A stretch of 64,000 nucleotides of DNA from Alviniconcha marisindica (taxonomy: Eukaryota > Mollusca > Gastropoda > Provannidae), in assembly GCA_018857735.1 (NCBI GenBank), contig JABMCL010000313.1, positions 157,001-221,000 on the forward strand, in the 5' to 3' direction. The notes beneath the pieces are model-generated. The model was given only the letters and a program-made list of their open reading frames with translations. It was not told the origin of the DNA and ran no database searches. Shown in pieces: positions 1 to 12,130 of the stretch; within the stretch, counting starts at the first letter, position 1, and each line of letters begins with the position of its first letter. The position numbers were made by a program, and so were the translations under genes.

Positions 1-500
1 CCTGTCTCATAACTTTCAAGCACTGGCTTGAAACAGCACCAATAATCATTTGATTGCCAATGACCCGTTCTCATCCTTTCTAGGAAGATCGTGAAGCACT
101 TCCTTTTTCTATGCCTCTCTCCACCAGGTGATTGATCGCTGGATTTTCTGGCTTTGTGCATGCATACATATAAGGGTCTCAAGCTGCTAACAGTAAAAAT
201 AATCTGATAAAAGCTGCTTGTGACAGTTGCTTTTTCAGCCAGTGGAGGTAATTTTTCTGGACTCTGGCATGTCTTAGGCAGTTCATTCGCAGGAGTCTTT
301 GAGGTGGATGTCAACACTGACACGCCAATCTGGCCTGTATTAGTGTACAGCTAGATTTGGTGCAATTAACTGTTGTGTTTATTGAATCTGTGAGGATGAT
401 TGCAAGCATGGGCTGACAGTCACTTCTTGTGGTAGTTGAGTGGAGAGCATGTTACTGTTCCTTCTTTCCCATAAGAACCGAGCCTCCTTGGGCATCTTTG
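1..500. other. Left-edge flank, no gene seen
   Basis: No reading frame or splice-bordered exon is recognisable here. The sequence is mixed composition with few CpGs. A purine-rich low-complexity stretch (A/G runs) follows at about 520-550 and borders the LINE relic. It could belong to the 3' side of a neighbouring gene, but nothing in the sequence shows that. Confidence 0.5.
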
Positions 501-557
501 TTGTGGCTTGGGTGCCACTTAAAAAAGAAAAAAAGAAAGAAAAAGGGTTAAATATAT

Positions 558-1590
558 TTACAGGGAGCTGGGCATGAGGCTGTGGGAGTTAGCTGGACAC
601 AGGTTGTGGAGGTTGCCGCCAAGCTGGTTCTGGGATGACTGGAGTGAAGTTACTGAGGTGATGGCAGTCAGATGATGGTTCCAGCCTATTATGGTGCAGG
701 AAAGGAAGTTAAACAGGATAGGATGATTGGTGCGCTCCTGGTGTAGACACTGTGCTGCTCTTGTCCTGGGTTCTGCATGTTGGCAGAACCTGGTGAGGCT
801 GATGTTGACCAACCAATTGCTGATCTGGTGCAGCATCTGGAGTCGGTTGCGGAGCCTGCGTTGTTCAAGGTTGTTCCATTTCAGACTGTCGAGCAGCAAT
901 TGTATGGTACCAGGTGTCTTGTCTCTGAAGTTGTTGCAGGCATACCTTGCTGCTTGCTGCTGTACCTTTTCAAGCAGCTTGGTGTCTTTGTGCTTGTAGT
1001 TGTAGGGGTCCCAGACAGTTGATGCATACTCTAGCATAGGGCATACCATTGTGACGTAGGTGGCGGACCTGAACTTGATGGTGCAGTCTCTTAAGATCCT
1101 CCGGAGGAAGCCCACAGTCCTGTTTCCTTTGGCCGCCAGTCTCAGCATGGCCTGTCCAGGACTGAGAGGTCATCTGTGATTGTTACCCCTAGGTATTTGC
1201 GGCTGGAACTCACCACCACTAGCTGTTGTCCATGGAGATGGGAGGTCATCGGGAGTACGCTCTTTCGTTTGCTTGGTGAGATTCGGATGGCATTGCACTT
1301 GCTGGGGTTAATCTCTCCCAATCCTCAAAGCGCTGTAGGTCCTGTTGCATCAGTTCCTGGTCGTACTGGTTGCAGATTTTCCTGTAGAGAAAGCTGTCGT
1401 CTGTAAACAGTCTGACGTTGGAGGACGTGATCACATCAGGAAGGTCGTTGATCAGTAAGCAAGGAACGGAACAGGTCCTAAAACTGTACCTTGGAGTACA
1501 CCAGACAGGACCGGAGTCGGGGACGAGTGTGCGGCTTTCAGGACCACCTGCTGATCTGCTTTATTTCTATTACAAATCTGGAGGCTGGGA
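558..1590 (-). mobile_element. Decayed non-LTR retrotransposon, reverse-transcriptase C-terminal half
   Basis: Read on the minus strand, this is the palm-to-C-terminal part of a LINE reverse transcriptase broken by several frameshifts. In order are seen: a QQVVL-like stretch (about 1570); SGVLQGTVLGP, the conserved turn before the catalytic motif (about 1480-1510); after a frameshift, INDLP and RLFTDD, a variant of the catalytic (F/Y)xDD (about 1400-1450); after another frameshift, NPSKCNAIRI and KYLGVTITDD (about 1190-1310); and then an open frame of 196 codons (558-1148) with GFLRRIL, LEYASTVWDPY and KVQQQAARY, the conserved C-terminal domain of Jockey/CR1/L2-type LINEs. The 5' part (endonuclease, ORF1) is absent, as expected of a 5'-truncated insertion. 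At least three frame breaks make it non-functional. The clade within Jockey/CR1/L2 is not resolved by eye. Confidence 0.88.
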
Positions 1591-1599
1591 CCTTTTAGG

Positions 1600-2290
1600 G
1601 TGCACTAACTTTGCGAACGGTGGTGGTCGCTCAACATCGAAGCACTTTAAGCTTTAAAAAAGAAAGAAGGGTGGGTGGGGAAGGGGGAGGCTGCGGGGGC
1701 ACTTGAAGTCTACCAAAATTTCGAAATTCGATTTTATGAACTTGTTACAGGCGCAAACTTTGAACTCGATGGCATGAGATGGGGTTTGTTGAGTGTACAA
1801 AACAGTGTAGATCCGCTACGTGTATATTTAAATGTACCGTGTACGACTAGTTACACGAACTACACACCAACCGGACGTGTAACAATGAACACCCCCCGGA
1901 TTGTGAATATCCTAGACTGTAAAAATAGACGAAGATTAAACAATCAGTTCCTTGATTAAAATAAGATAACTTACGACATTTTTCAATTGGCGCGTACTCA
2001 TGTGCTCGTAAAGAAAATGAACGTGACAAACATACATGAATAGAAGCATAAACAAACGCTTCTGCAAAAATAATTCTTTCTCAGACATGCGTCGTCTGCT
2101 TCATTCAAAAACCGGAAAGCGTGGCGATTCGCGCTTTCACCCACAATGCAACAGTACGCATGCGCAAGTTGATTTCTCGCGTGTGTATAGTCGCCATTAT
2201 CCTACAATCAGGTGAGATCTACTCCATTCAAAGTTTCAGTAGTTTTGTGTCAAATTTACCCGAAACTAATACTCTGACTTATTTTTTAGG
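1600..2290 (+). promoter_or_regulatory. TIA1: Probable promoter and 5'UTR of the TIA1-like gene
   Basis: The region directly upstream of the TIA1-like start is richer in CpG than the intron that follows. It holds a CCGGAA core (2112-2117, ETS-family type) and CGCATGCGCA (2157-2166), close to the NRF-1 palindrome. Both are typical of TATA-less housekeeping promoters. A strong donor (CAG|GTGAGA, cut after 2211) and a strong acceptor (TTATTTTTTAG|G, exon resuming at 2290) outline a 78-base 5'UTR intron at 2212-2289. An in-frame stop lies upstream of the ATG both in the spliced form (2188-2190) and unspliced (2287-2289). A nine-codon upstream ORF (ATG 2146, stop 2170-2172) may lie in the leader. 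The transcription start is not determined, and motif assignments are by eye. Confidence 0.6.
2212..2289 (+). other. TIA1: Predicted 78-base 5'UTR intron
   Basis: The interval begins GTGAGA after CAG and ends in a T-rich tract plus AG. Removing it joins the leader to GGCACC directly before the ATG at 2296. The short length contrasts with the 24.7 kb second coding intron. Transcript data would be needed to confirm it is spliced. Confidence 0.55.
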
Positions 2291-2295
2291 GCACC

Positions 2296-2321
2296 ATGGA
2301 GGAGGGCCAGCCACGCACACT
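2296..2321 (+). CDS. TIA1: TIA-1/TIAR-like RNA-binding protein, coding exon 1
   Basis: Encodes residues 1-8 (MEEGQPRT) and two bases of Leu9. TIA-1 and TIAR bind U-rich RNA, regulate splicing and translation, and nucleate stress granules, shuttling between nucleus and cytoplasm (family knowledge). The start is chosen because it matches the conserved N terminus of the family, sits in a near-ideal context (A at -3, G at +4), and follows an in-frame stop. The exon ends ACACT|GTAAGT, and the split Leu codon is completed by the first base of exon 2. Intron 1 is 123 bases (2322-2444). The same short N-terminal exon with a split codon before the RRM1 RNP2 motif makes the model self-consistent. Confidence 0.92.
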
Positions 2322-2444
2322 GTAAGTAGAATTCTCTTTATTGTACTTTCTGATTAATTCGACCATAAACACACCGAACCGACCGCGTGAAGTGCTCAAA
2401 CTTTCACAATCGGTAAAGCTCACATATTGATGTATTTTCTGCAG

Positions 2445-2541
2445 GTATGTCGGAAACCTTGATCCTTCAGTGACAGAGGCACTGCTCATGGCTCTGTTTG
2501 GACAAATTGGGCCGTGTAAGAGTTGCAAGATCATTCATGAG
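2445..2541 (+). CDS. TIA1: TIA-1/TIAR-like protein, coding exon 2 (first half of RRM1)
   Basis: Completes Leu9 and encodes residues 10-41. RNP2 of the first RNA-recognition motif is LYVGNL (residues 9-14). The helix 1 and beta 2 region follows, including the block GQIGPCKSCKII, which is very characteristic of TIA-1/TIAR. The acceptor is TTTTCTGCAG|G and the donor is GAG|GTAAGT, so the exon ends in phase 0. Its 97 bases (1 + 32 codons) carry no stop or frameshift. The family match is very strong. Whether the animal's gene should be called TIA1, TIAR or Rox8 cannot be told from this part, since invertebrates usually have one member before the vertebrate duplication. Confidence 0.96.
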
Positions 2542-3509
2542 GTAAGTGGAAGAAATATTTTTTTGATGCCATACCAGTTCACAAAGCGCTCCCCTTTAGT
2601 GAAAGAATGACCCAGAGAAGATCCAGTAAAAGCAATCAGAATTCTGTAGTGATGTGTGTTGCAGAATTTGGAACAGTGTTGAATAATGAGAGTGGTATGT
2701 TCTTCATTTACAGTTGGTAGTCATTTTTGGTCTGTATTGTAACATAAGATCAAAAACAAGTTTTAAACTTGCCTTTGTGTCAACTTCCGGTTTGCGAGTC
2801 ATGTCTCATTGAACATCCGGCTGCAATAAACTCCACACAGACAACTGTTGAAATTGCCCTTGGCCATTAGATCTGTTGTGTAGATCCAAAGTGCGCCTAG
2901 CCAGTGGTTCTGCTACAAATTGTTAGCAGTCATTTCTGTTAAAGGACTTGTTTTTGTTCTGACCGGTTTTATGCAGAGATAAAGAAATGACAAAAATCTC
3001 ATATATATACTGTTGTTTAGTGTTCAAATTACTGTAGTACTAAGTACTATTGTAGTTTTAGACATAGTTCAACCTGGGTAATATCCAAAGAGACAGTCGG
3101 AAAAGTCCAAGGACATTTTAAACACCATATGTGGGTCATGGATGTCTTCAGAATCATTCAAGCCGGTTTGATTCTAGCAAATGAAGTAAAAATTTGGAAG
3201 GAAATGTGATTTTTAAAATTATCTTTGAGCATGCACATGCTTCGTTGGCATTTGACCAAGATCAAATTTCTGAGCAGTGGTGTGCATGCTTCCTCAGTAG
3301 CTATGTCTGCAAGATGATTGGTCGTGTACTGATGATTTACCTTTTACATAACACTTTTTGTTGCAAATTTGGGCTTAAATGTTAAAATATTCAGTCACTT
3401 CTTATAATATTTGTTTCCCAAAATGGTAATTAAAATGTCCCAGGAATTTCTTGATGTCTCTTTATATTACTTCCAACTGGATATATGACAGAATGAGTAC
3501 AAGTCTAAC

Positions 3510-3870
3510 ACTTTTTACATGTAATAATAATAATAAAATATTCATAAAGCACAAAATATTGGCTGTTGATACTATTCTAAGCACATCTACACACACTCAT
3601 AGAGTCATACACATACATACACACATACAGGCACCCACACACATGAGTATATATTGACTATACAAAAAAATATTTACACAGCTAAACAGACACCAAACAG
3701 AGACTTGAGGTGGTTGAAGATTAGATAGCAATGTGAAGCAGAAAACGTGTATTTTTTGGGGAAAAAATGTCTTAAGGCTAGAATTGAAGGAGTCCAGAGA
3801 TGGTTTCTGATGGAGGGGAAGGTCATTCCCCTGTAGACGGGCTGAAAACAGAAAAGGCGTGGGAACCAAT
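3510..3870. repeat. (TAA)n-headed dispersed repeat, tentative
   Basis: Starts with TAATAATAATAATAAAATATTCATAAAGCAC, given here only as a type description: a (TAA)n head, then an AAGCAC-like motif, then an ACAC-rich middle. It ends near 3770-3850 with a stretch about a gene-like but untranslated GGAGGGGAAGG motif. The layout resembles the two repeats near 8521 and 25690, but alignment by eye is weak, so family membership is uncertain. Confidence 0.35.
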
Positions 3871-5365
3871 GGTTATGCTGTGGCTGTTACTGTTAGTTCC
3901 CAGTATGATACGTATTGTTTTTGCCCTGATAAGGTTTGATGTTGAGAATGTCTTGATCATGACAAGACATCAAAAATGTAGTGACCATGAGCATGTTGTA
4001 CTGGCAAAGCAGCACCAAGCTGGTGTGCAGAGATCTCTGTAGAAAGTTGAGATTTTCTGTAACAGTGTAAGTGTTTTACACCTAGCTTGGAGTGGCCTTT
4101 GTGTTTACCTTTTTATGAACTCTTCAGTTCCATGTTTGATGTTGTCATTGAAGTTAAAATATTTCCATTAAAAAAAAAAAAAGTTTAATGGGGGAGTCCT
4201 GACACACAACTTCAAAACAAACATGAAACAAGCAAAAGAGATAACCTTGAGAATTTTTTGAAGAGGGTGAAAATATCCATTTAAATTGCAAGACAGGGGT
4301 GAGTCTACCCCCTTGAGTAATAAAAAAATGGGGAGCCCTGAATGTTTGAACAGTTGTACTTAGTAGGGAACACAGTTAGTGAGTTACTTAAACAGTATCC
4401 ACAGAAACAAATGTTGACAACACCTCAGCAGCAAGACAGTCCATCCAACTATGAGAACCCAGCACCACCTGTTCATGCAGCTTCAGAGCTTTAATGTTGG
4501 CAATTGATGCTCTGTGCCGGAAATATAACATGTGTCTGTCCGATCAGAAAACAAGTTTGCTCATTCACATACTTGAGAATGCAGAACAGTAGCAGCATTG
4601 CAATCTGAGATTTATTTTGAAGTGTGCTGTTTAAAATTATCCATGAAAGTTTTATTACAGGGGCCTTCTTTTTGACACTGTTGATCACCTTAGAAGTTAG
4701 AGTCTTTTTAAGTTTTGTCCCCAGTGAACAGCTTTTTGTTTCAATCTGTACTGTTATTATTGTTAAGGCAGTTTTGATTGGCTAAAGTACTGCTACCACT
4801 GTTAGTGTTAACATAAAGCATGTGCTGTGGGCTAAAGTACTAGCTTTTTTCTTCTTCCCTTTTTTTATGGATGGCAGCAGAACATGGGTAGAGGTCAGAA
4901 TCATAAGAAACAGGTCATTAACTCAGCCTTAAAAAATAGAATACATGTTTTGGGGCTTAAGTAGTTGTTACTTTATTCTTTTGCTGTCCCATTATATGTG
5001 GTGTTTTCATTGGCCCTGTGCTGCTTGTTGTTCTGAGGTGACCCAATGCTGTTGGCAGGATGTTAATAGCCAACAACTTACTAATTTGTAATCATGCTGC
5101 TTGACCCGGCATCCCTACCCCCAGCCACACCCATGGTCCATTCTGTATCATGGCCCTGTTACCAGAGGCCCACACTAGATGTCAGATACTGAGATAGTTG
5201 GTAGGCTACCCTATGAAGGAGACACTACACAACTGTTGAGTTATTCTGGTGGTATTCAGTGATGCCTGCTCTGATTTAACATATGCAGAACAGTGGCCAG
5301 TGCCTACCAGCGTACTATGCCCTGTACTTACAATGTTAAGTAGCGCTGGCAGAATCAGACTGTGT

Positions 5366-5387
5366 CCCCCCCCCCCCCCCCCCCCCC
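5366..5387. repeat. Poly(C) tract, 22 bases
   Basis: Uninterrupted run of 22 C. It is one of ten G/C homopolymers of 20 bases or more in the window. Confidence 0.95.
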
Positions 5388-5739
5388 ATAGAGTAGACCA
5401 CCACTACATCACGCAATCAGTCTCCCAGTGTGGACTGGCTTTGATCAGAACTGCCTCAGGCAAGAAAGAACTGAAGGAGGAAGGCACCCTGAGTCTGAGG
5501 TCATCATAAGAGCATGGCATGAACTGAAGCGCCACAGAAGCCAGGACAGTTTTTTGTTACACAGTGATGGATAGTAATGATGATGATATTTTGATGATGC
5601 TATTGAGACCCACTTTGGTTTGAGATTACTTGACATGTGAGGGCTGCAGACCAGGCTTGCTTACACTTATCCACTGTTAACAAGGCCTGGGAAATGCTGC
5701 ATGGCAAGTAATTTGACACATAAAAATACAGATGCATTC

Positions 5740-5915
5740 GCGAAGTGGCTGGAGCTTGTTTGTGTGGCTGAGGCCTTCCCACTGGGCCCATGGCACTCCC
5801 AGCTCTTCATAGGAGCTGCTCAGGGCTGAAAATCCCATATGACTGGTGGGGTTCAAACAGCACAATCTTCCAACCTGCATTCAGCAGCTTACCATTGTGC
5901 TAGGGGGGCTGGTGT
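5740..5915 (-). mobile_element. tRNA-derived SINE-like element
   Basis: On the minus strand a tRNA-like head is seen. An A-box-like TAGCACAATGGTAAGCTG lies near 5885-5902, and a B-box-like GTTTGAACCCC lies at about 5848-5858. The spacing is about right for an internal RNA polymerase III promoter. A non-tRNA body follows down to about 5740. Acceptor and anticodon stems do not form convincingly, so it is not called a tRNA gene. The 3' end is not defined. Confidence 0.5.
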
Positions 5916-8520
5916 TTTTTGACATTTAGTGTAAAAAGTAACTAACATGTTAGCACAGGCAGGGCTGGTAACCCTTAGCCTTTGGGCATAAATATTATGC
6001 CCGAGTAGAATGTACTACTATGTTACGCTATTGAAAAATAAAATGGTAGGCTACTTGCTATCTGCCATAGTACTGCTGGTTTTTTTTTTTTAGTCTGTGA
6101 GCCGGTTTAATGAAGATGGTTACAAACTGTGCTTGTGGAAAGCCCTCCACCCACTGTGTGGTTATAGTTACGTGCTAGATTTGAAGTTAGACAGCCCCGC
6201 GAAATTGTGGCCATGATGCACAAAATGCCCTCAGTTAAAACTGCGATGGTGTATGGCTGTCTATTTTAACTGTGACTGGAAACCCCTATAGATTTTCCTT
6301 CACATCCACTGCAAACTGACACCAGTGACCAAACAAATCTATAATTGGCACAAGCTGAAAAGTACCTGTTTCATAAAACTGCAAAATGATCATTACTTGC
6401 CCTGATATTGATAATAATAATGATCTTTTAAAGCATCGTGACTTTCCGCAAAAAGAAAACAAAAAAGGCTCAAAATGCTTTAGAATTTCCTTAGAATTAC
6501 ACCATGAAATGAGGAGAGAAAAATCTGGCTCTTATGAAGTACAATGAAAGACACACAAGTACAGTTCCAGCATCAACAAGAGCAGACAACTCCCCATTGT
6601 TGCTGTGAAGTACTGCAGCTCGTCATTAAACTCATCAGTTATCTGAAGGAGGTGATGGTGTGGAAACGTAAAACACTGAAATAATCCTAGATCATTGTAC
6701 ACTTCCAGCCGATATGTTCAGCCCTGAAATTTATGATCTCTTTGAGTCAGATTATACGCATGAACCAAACCAGTCTTTTGGTGGCGGTCATAAATCTCAT
6801 ACATAACTTGAGTTTGTGCGCAGCAGCAAGCTAATGCTAGCACAAAGCAGTTTATGCATGGGGTGGGTGGGTGGGTGTGTTTATACCATGATTAGGATGT
6901 CGGTAGCCACTGTAACTGCTTCATTCGCCACAAAAATATTACTTAGTCATGTTTGTGCTGTTAGAGTTTATAACCATGCTTAGGATGGCATAAACGGCTT
7001 TGTAATAGCTCTGTTAAACCAACTCCATGACTCTTCGACATGTGTGCTACTGACATGGTTGTACACACTTGCTTTTTAATAAACCCCACCCCCAGCCCAT
7101 TGGTGGGTGCAGTCTTTATGCATTTATTAGCATACTTATTCTGACTGAACAGTTTTTTTGTATTTTGTTCTTTTCTTCCTCTAAACACATCATTGTGGAG
7201 CTTTTACTATTTTAGTAAAAAAAAAAATGCAGCAGTTACACATTTTAAGTATATCTTTCAGATTGACTCATTCAGACTGCTTTGCAAATATTTATCAAGT
7301 TAAATGTGATTGTTTCACGTCAGTGACTGTTACTGTTAGTGTTACAGCCTATTAGACCACAAAAACAGAAATAGTCTGACACATCTTGATTGTCAGTATC
7401 GTGTATGGACATGTTGTAAACATAATGATAGTATATGATTATCATTAAACTCTGAAACTTGTGAAAGAATGAGATGTGTCTGCAGACACGCATGTGAATT
7501 GATTTGTTTTGTATTTTAAATAACAAGCATTGTACTATTTGCAGGCATACATTTTTATGTAGTAGACATGAGCATTGGAAAGTAGCATAATTGCACGAGT
7601 TATGTTGATGGGCACAGATATTAAAATATTTTGCTGTTATTAGTGTTAGAGATGAAGTTTCTGTCATGCTAATGCCAGTGGACATAATTTGTGCATATTA
7701 CACTTATTTGAACATGCATATATAATATTTTATCACTACAAACAGGAATGAAGTGGTTCTTTTTCAAAGATTAGACTTCTGCATGTTTCATCATACCTGA
7801 ATTTACTGATACACATCATTGCTGTCATGACTAAGTGGTTAGTGATATTAAGTTCTATTGCCAGTAAATTGTTCTGGTGTAATCCCATTAACTGATTACG
7901 GCTTTTCAGTAATGTTCACTGTTCTGTTTTGTTTGTTTTTGTTCTCACTTTCCACAAGTTTCCTGATTAGTTTTACCTTGGCTCATGTGAAGAAAAAGTG
8001 TTCCATATCATTTAGTCTGTGTCACCTGGGTGGCATATGATGCATTTGTCAGAATTTGCAATTTCCATCTCGTTAAGATATTTGTAGGGCAATGTTTTAT
8101 CCCAAAGTTCCAAAGCTTAGAACATAATTATTATAATGATAAATATACATTATATTCTGAAACACTGATTCCCTTAATCAGTAGGACGTTGAATCAATAG
8201 GACATGATGACAGAAAACACAAGAGGCTGAATTTATGCGATCTTTTTCATCTTCTGGGTAGGACAGAAGATGGAAAATTTCAAGATATTGAAAAAGTTGA
8301 ATTACGCAATTTCCATCACCCATTGCTATGAGAATGATCCAAAATATTTGCCAAACAAAATAACTTATTTGTAACTTGTGCCAGATGTATTCTTATTTTC
8401 AGTGCTCACCTGATCTGTTTTCTGGCATTCTTCCTCCAAACTCTTGCCATAATTGGTAACACCACTGAAAGGTCACTCCTTATAACTGTGCATCTGTCCA
8501 TGGTGCTGTCAGCACCTTAA

Positions 8521-8960
8521 TAGTGATAATAATAGCAGTCATTTCTATAGTGCTATATCTCACCAACATTGGTGAGCACACCCTGCATGTGTACATTAAA
8601 ATCTCAAAAATAACAATTATATAGTCATAATACTAAGTTTCTTGCACACCACACATGTACACACTCACATGCACAGGCCTGTAAAAGTGGGGGGTGGGGG
8701 GGAGTCAGGTTAGAAAACAGAATTTGAAATTGCTTGTGGTGGTACTGTTCGTAGAAGTGAGCATGAGATGTATCTCTGGTGGAATTTATGCCAGGTGAGA
8801 GTTGCCATAGGTGAATCAGGTCTTTGTTGTACTTGTGTTACATATTTCAAGCGCTAATTAACTCCCTTGTTTGTTGATTTTGTAGAGGTGAGTTTTGAAA
8901 GCAAAACCTTCCAAAGGGTTTCAGAACTAATCAGAATGTGGGAGTAACATAGCATTCAAG
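8521..8960. repeat. Dispersed repeat (family shared with 25690)
   Basis: A short (TAA)-like head is followed by CATTTCTATAGTGCTATATC and a GGTGAGCACAC motif. The same order appears at 25695-25770. Two copies 17 kb apart in the same intron show a dispersed element. Its class is unknown because no coding or terminal motif was seen. The right end is approximate. Confidence 0.5.
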
Positions 8961-9959
8961 CACATCCACCCTGGGTTAAAAAAAAATCAAAAATCAACAT
9001 AAGCAATGTGGGCAGTTATATAAAAAAAGAGAAAAAAAAAGAGCCTGATATACAGTCATTTGAGCAGGAACGAAAAATGGTCAGTTAGCTGATAGTTTTT
9101 GGAGACCTGCATGGCATAATTAGTTATTATGGCAGTGGTTGGAGGAAGAATGTTAAAAACCAGTTGTTGATTTTTTTATAGTTTGGATGGGATTCAAACA
9201 TTGTCAGATTTGTTCAAAACAGTCCCCAAGACAAAGGCAACCATGCATCAATAATAAATATTTACAGTGGTCATGCTAGGAAGAAACTGGTCAGATACAT
9301 GGCTGTCAATACTACTACTAGAGCTCTACCAACAAACACCCTGCTCCCATCCCCATATATATACACACACACACACAACATGCCATATGTACTCATCTCA
9401 GTGCTACATTTTTTGGTTCTGTTTTGAGAACTGGTCAGAAAAAATAACAGCTGGTACATCTGACCTGTTACTAGATTTTTTTGCTGTACCATGAACCGTC
9501 TTTATTGACAGTTTATATGCAGAAATGCAAAAGCATAGTGTATTTGATAAAACACTCATTAACATTCTAAATATTAAAATAAATTTGGTCAGATTTGCAC
9601 TACAGTGTCTGGCAGTAAGGTGTTTTCATGACTAAAAAGATTCAACAAATTTCAGGCAGAAGGGCACATCATCAGTATTTAAAGTGACATCATGAATTCA
9701 ACAGAACTAGCAGGACTGGGAATATTGTAATGTAGTGTTTTGGTTTGTCTCTCAATCTACATACATTTAATGCTAATACCTAGCAAGTGCAGATTGACCC
9801 AGATATTAAGATTATATCTGATAGACCAAAACATAAAGCTCTCCAATTAAATAAAAATTTGAAGCTTTTTGTTCTTGTTGATGAAATCTTTTTTGTGGGG
9901 TTATTTGTCTTTGTGTAGGTGTTTATGTAGATCAGAGAATAACATCATATAAATAGTGG

Positions 9960-10229
9960 AAATGGTTGAGAAAAATGACCTGCCTGTGATCATGAGAAGT
10001 GCTTTTTTTCTTTCTTTTCTGGTGAGTGTTGTTAATGTTATTAGAAAACAAAAGAAGTTGGGTCTTACATTACAGAAGTGGCATTGTTTTTTGACTTGCA
10101 TGAAAAAAAAGTATGATTGATATTGGCTATATATAACAATGAGATATTCTATATGGTTTATTCTACTAGAGTCATAACTGTTCATTTTTGCTAATTTTAG
10201 TTGGATCTGACCTTTTGTGATCCTCTAGG
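9960..10229 (+). repeat. Local direct repeat, copy 1
   Basis: This segment is repeated 1.24 kb downstream (11205-11466) in the same orientation. The best-matching part is 10043-10229, with shared blocks AAAAGAAGTTGGGTCTTACA, TTGACTTGCATGAAAAAA, TTTATTCTACTAGAGTCATA and CTTTTGTGATCCTC. A gap of variable AT-rich sequence lies in the middle. It could be a segmental duplication or two copies of an unknown element. Confidence 0.75.
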
Positions 10230-11204
10230 AAGAATGGGGTTGGGGGGGGGAGGGTGGCAGGAACAATTGATTATAACGCATAACATGTCCAGTAGTGGTT
10301 CTCAGCATCATTAGGGGGCATTCAATTTCTGCTGCTGCATTCATATTCAGCTTAGGTTGATATGGTGTACTGGCAAGTCAGTCTGTGAATGAATGTCAAT
10401 TAAGGCCTGGTTATAGATTAGATATATAATTATATGCAATGAATGATGGGTCGGCAGGCAGATTTGGCTTTTCCAAAGTCCCTGTTCCTCACAGTGATGT
10501 ACACCACACTACATTGTACATGTATGCAGTTATTCCTCCTAAGCCAGAAAGCCTTGGAATTCTTTATAAATGCCAAGTAATACAACCAAAACTAAGTCAG
10601 TAAGTGACACCTTGCCTAGTGTGCTCAAGGGACTGATGTTGCAAGACTTTCACCAAGGCTTCTTTTTAACTTCATGCAAAATGGTAAGGAGGCAGTTCAG
10701 ATAGTATACTTCAGTTTGGCTTTTTTTCTTTCTTTTTTCCATGCCAGCAAAATTGCAAACTACAGAGATGTTACATATGGTGGTGTACTCAGTTTCCAGG
10801 AAATGTTATTAGATCTTAGGCTTGCAGGTGCACATGTTATACTTTAAGGTTTTGGTGAATGTAAAAAGGAATGAAATGTCATCTGTTATGACACATTGTT
10901 TGTTTGACTTTGATGCAATTTACATTAAAGTAGTGAAACTGTTTGTGATACATATATACACATTTGTTAAATACATTGGAGTAAATCTTGATCAGACATG
11001 ATTGATGAAACAACACATCAACAGCCTCTACCAGACTACATTCCATGCAAACAGCAAAAAATGCCTTAATTCCTGCATTCCTGCCTGGCTGTTCCACCAC
11101 CAGGGTTGACGCAACAATAATCACTGAGATTGGACTTTTGCAGTGCCACTTTCACAGGTGTAGCCTACGATTATGATCAGATCACGTAGTTACAAAAGAA
11201 AGCA

Positions 11205-11466
11205 TGATTGAGAAAAATGGCCTTGATTATAATGGCTGTCTAATTTAACAACTTCTGATGAGAGTGACAATGGAGTGTTGCGACTAGAAAGCAAAAGAAG
11301 TTGGGTCTTACAGTACAGAAGTGGCTTCATTTTTTGACTTGCATGAAAAAAGTGTGATATTAAATATCTAAAAATCAGATATTCTCCAATGTTTATTCTA
11401 CTAGAGTCATAACTGTTCCTTTTTACTAATTTTAGTTGGATGTGCCCTTTTGTGATCCTCCATAAG
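11205..11466 (+). repeat. Local direct repeat, copy 2
   Basis: This is the partner of 9960-10229. Divergence is roughly 10-15 % by eye over the core 11286-11466, so the duplication is not recent. The copy ends where a different repeat tail (AAGATTCAAGATTACTTTAT, 11465-11485) begins, which may mark the breakpoint. Confidence 0.75.
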
Positions 11467-11510
11467 ATTCAAGATTACTTTATTATCTCATCAGAGAAAT
11501 TAAAACGTGG
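11465..11510 (-). repeat. Retroelement-type 3' tail fragment
   Basis: On the minus strand the segment reads as TTTAATTTCTCTGATGAG followed by ATAATAAAGTAATCTTGAA. This is close in style to the tail at 26215-26262 (TTTAATTTCCCACTGGG, then ATTAATAAAGTA). Such short tails with the AATAAAG motif are typical 3' ends of retroelements. The parent element was not found. Confidence 0.4.
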
Positions 11511-11876
11511 CTGAGCATTAACCACATCACAGTACACAGTAACACATTTTACATTTTAAAACTCAAAGAACAGTTACTGAAAATACAAAAGTTACATAAT
11601 AAACAAACTAGTAATTTACACACACACACACACTGCTGACATTTGAACAGATTTATCTGTTCAGAAAGGTTATTGACTCAGTTATTTGATTTAGTTTTGA
11701 TGTGAATTGTGATTGACTGGCTTTTGGGGTGGCTTGTATTAGTGCATGTGGTTCGTAAGTCCAATGTGCAGGTTGCTGGCATAAAACAGTGGGAATCGAA
11801 AATGTATTGCATGTCAGCATGTTTGTGCATGGTAGTTTATATTGCATGAATGAGATTTTTTAATTAAATTATAAAT

Positions 11877-12130
11877 GGATAATAGACTGCCACGGAGCCT
11901 TGATCTTGGCTTCGCACCTCGGGCAGAGACGCATAGTTGGTACTATCGGCTGAGTGTCGGGATGGTCAGCTAGTGTTGTACATAGGGCATATGCAACAAT
12001 GAGTCAAGGCATTAAGAGACTGTTTTGTCTGGATGCCCGCTGGGTACTGACTTAGCAGCATTTCCCATTCAGTCCTTTGAGAATGAAGCCCTGACATGGC
12101 TGATCATGCCTCAGACATCAGGCAGCTTAC
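11877..12130. other. CpG-containing island in a CpG-poor intron, unidentified
   Basis: This block has several CpGs (TTCGCACCTCGGGCAGAGAC, TATCGGCTGAGTGTCGG), unlike its neighbours. It has no open frame, no tRNA-like boxes and no clear terminal repeats. A fairly young insertion of an unknown repeat would explain the composition, but I cannot define ends. Confidence 0.3.

Noticed and set aside
2121..2357. Open plus-strand frame of 78 codons over the TIA1 leader
   Set aside because: It runs in another frame through the predicted 5'UTR intron and exon 1. The TIA1 frame with splice sites explains the region.
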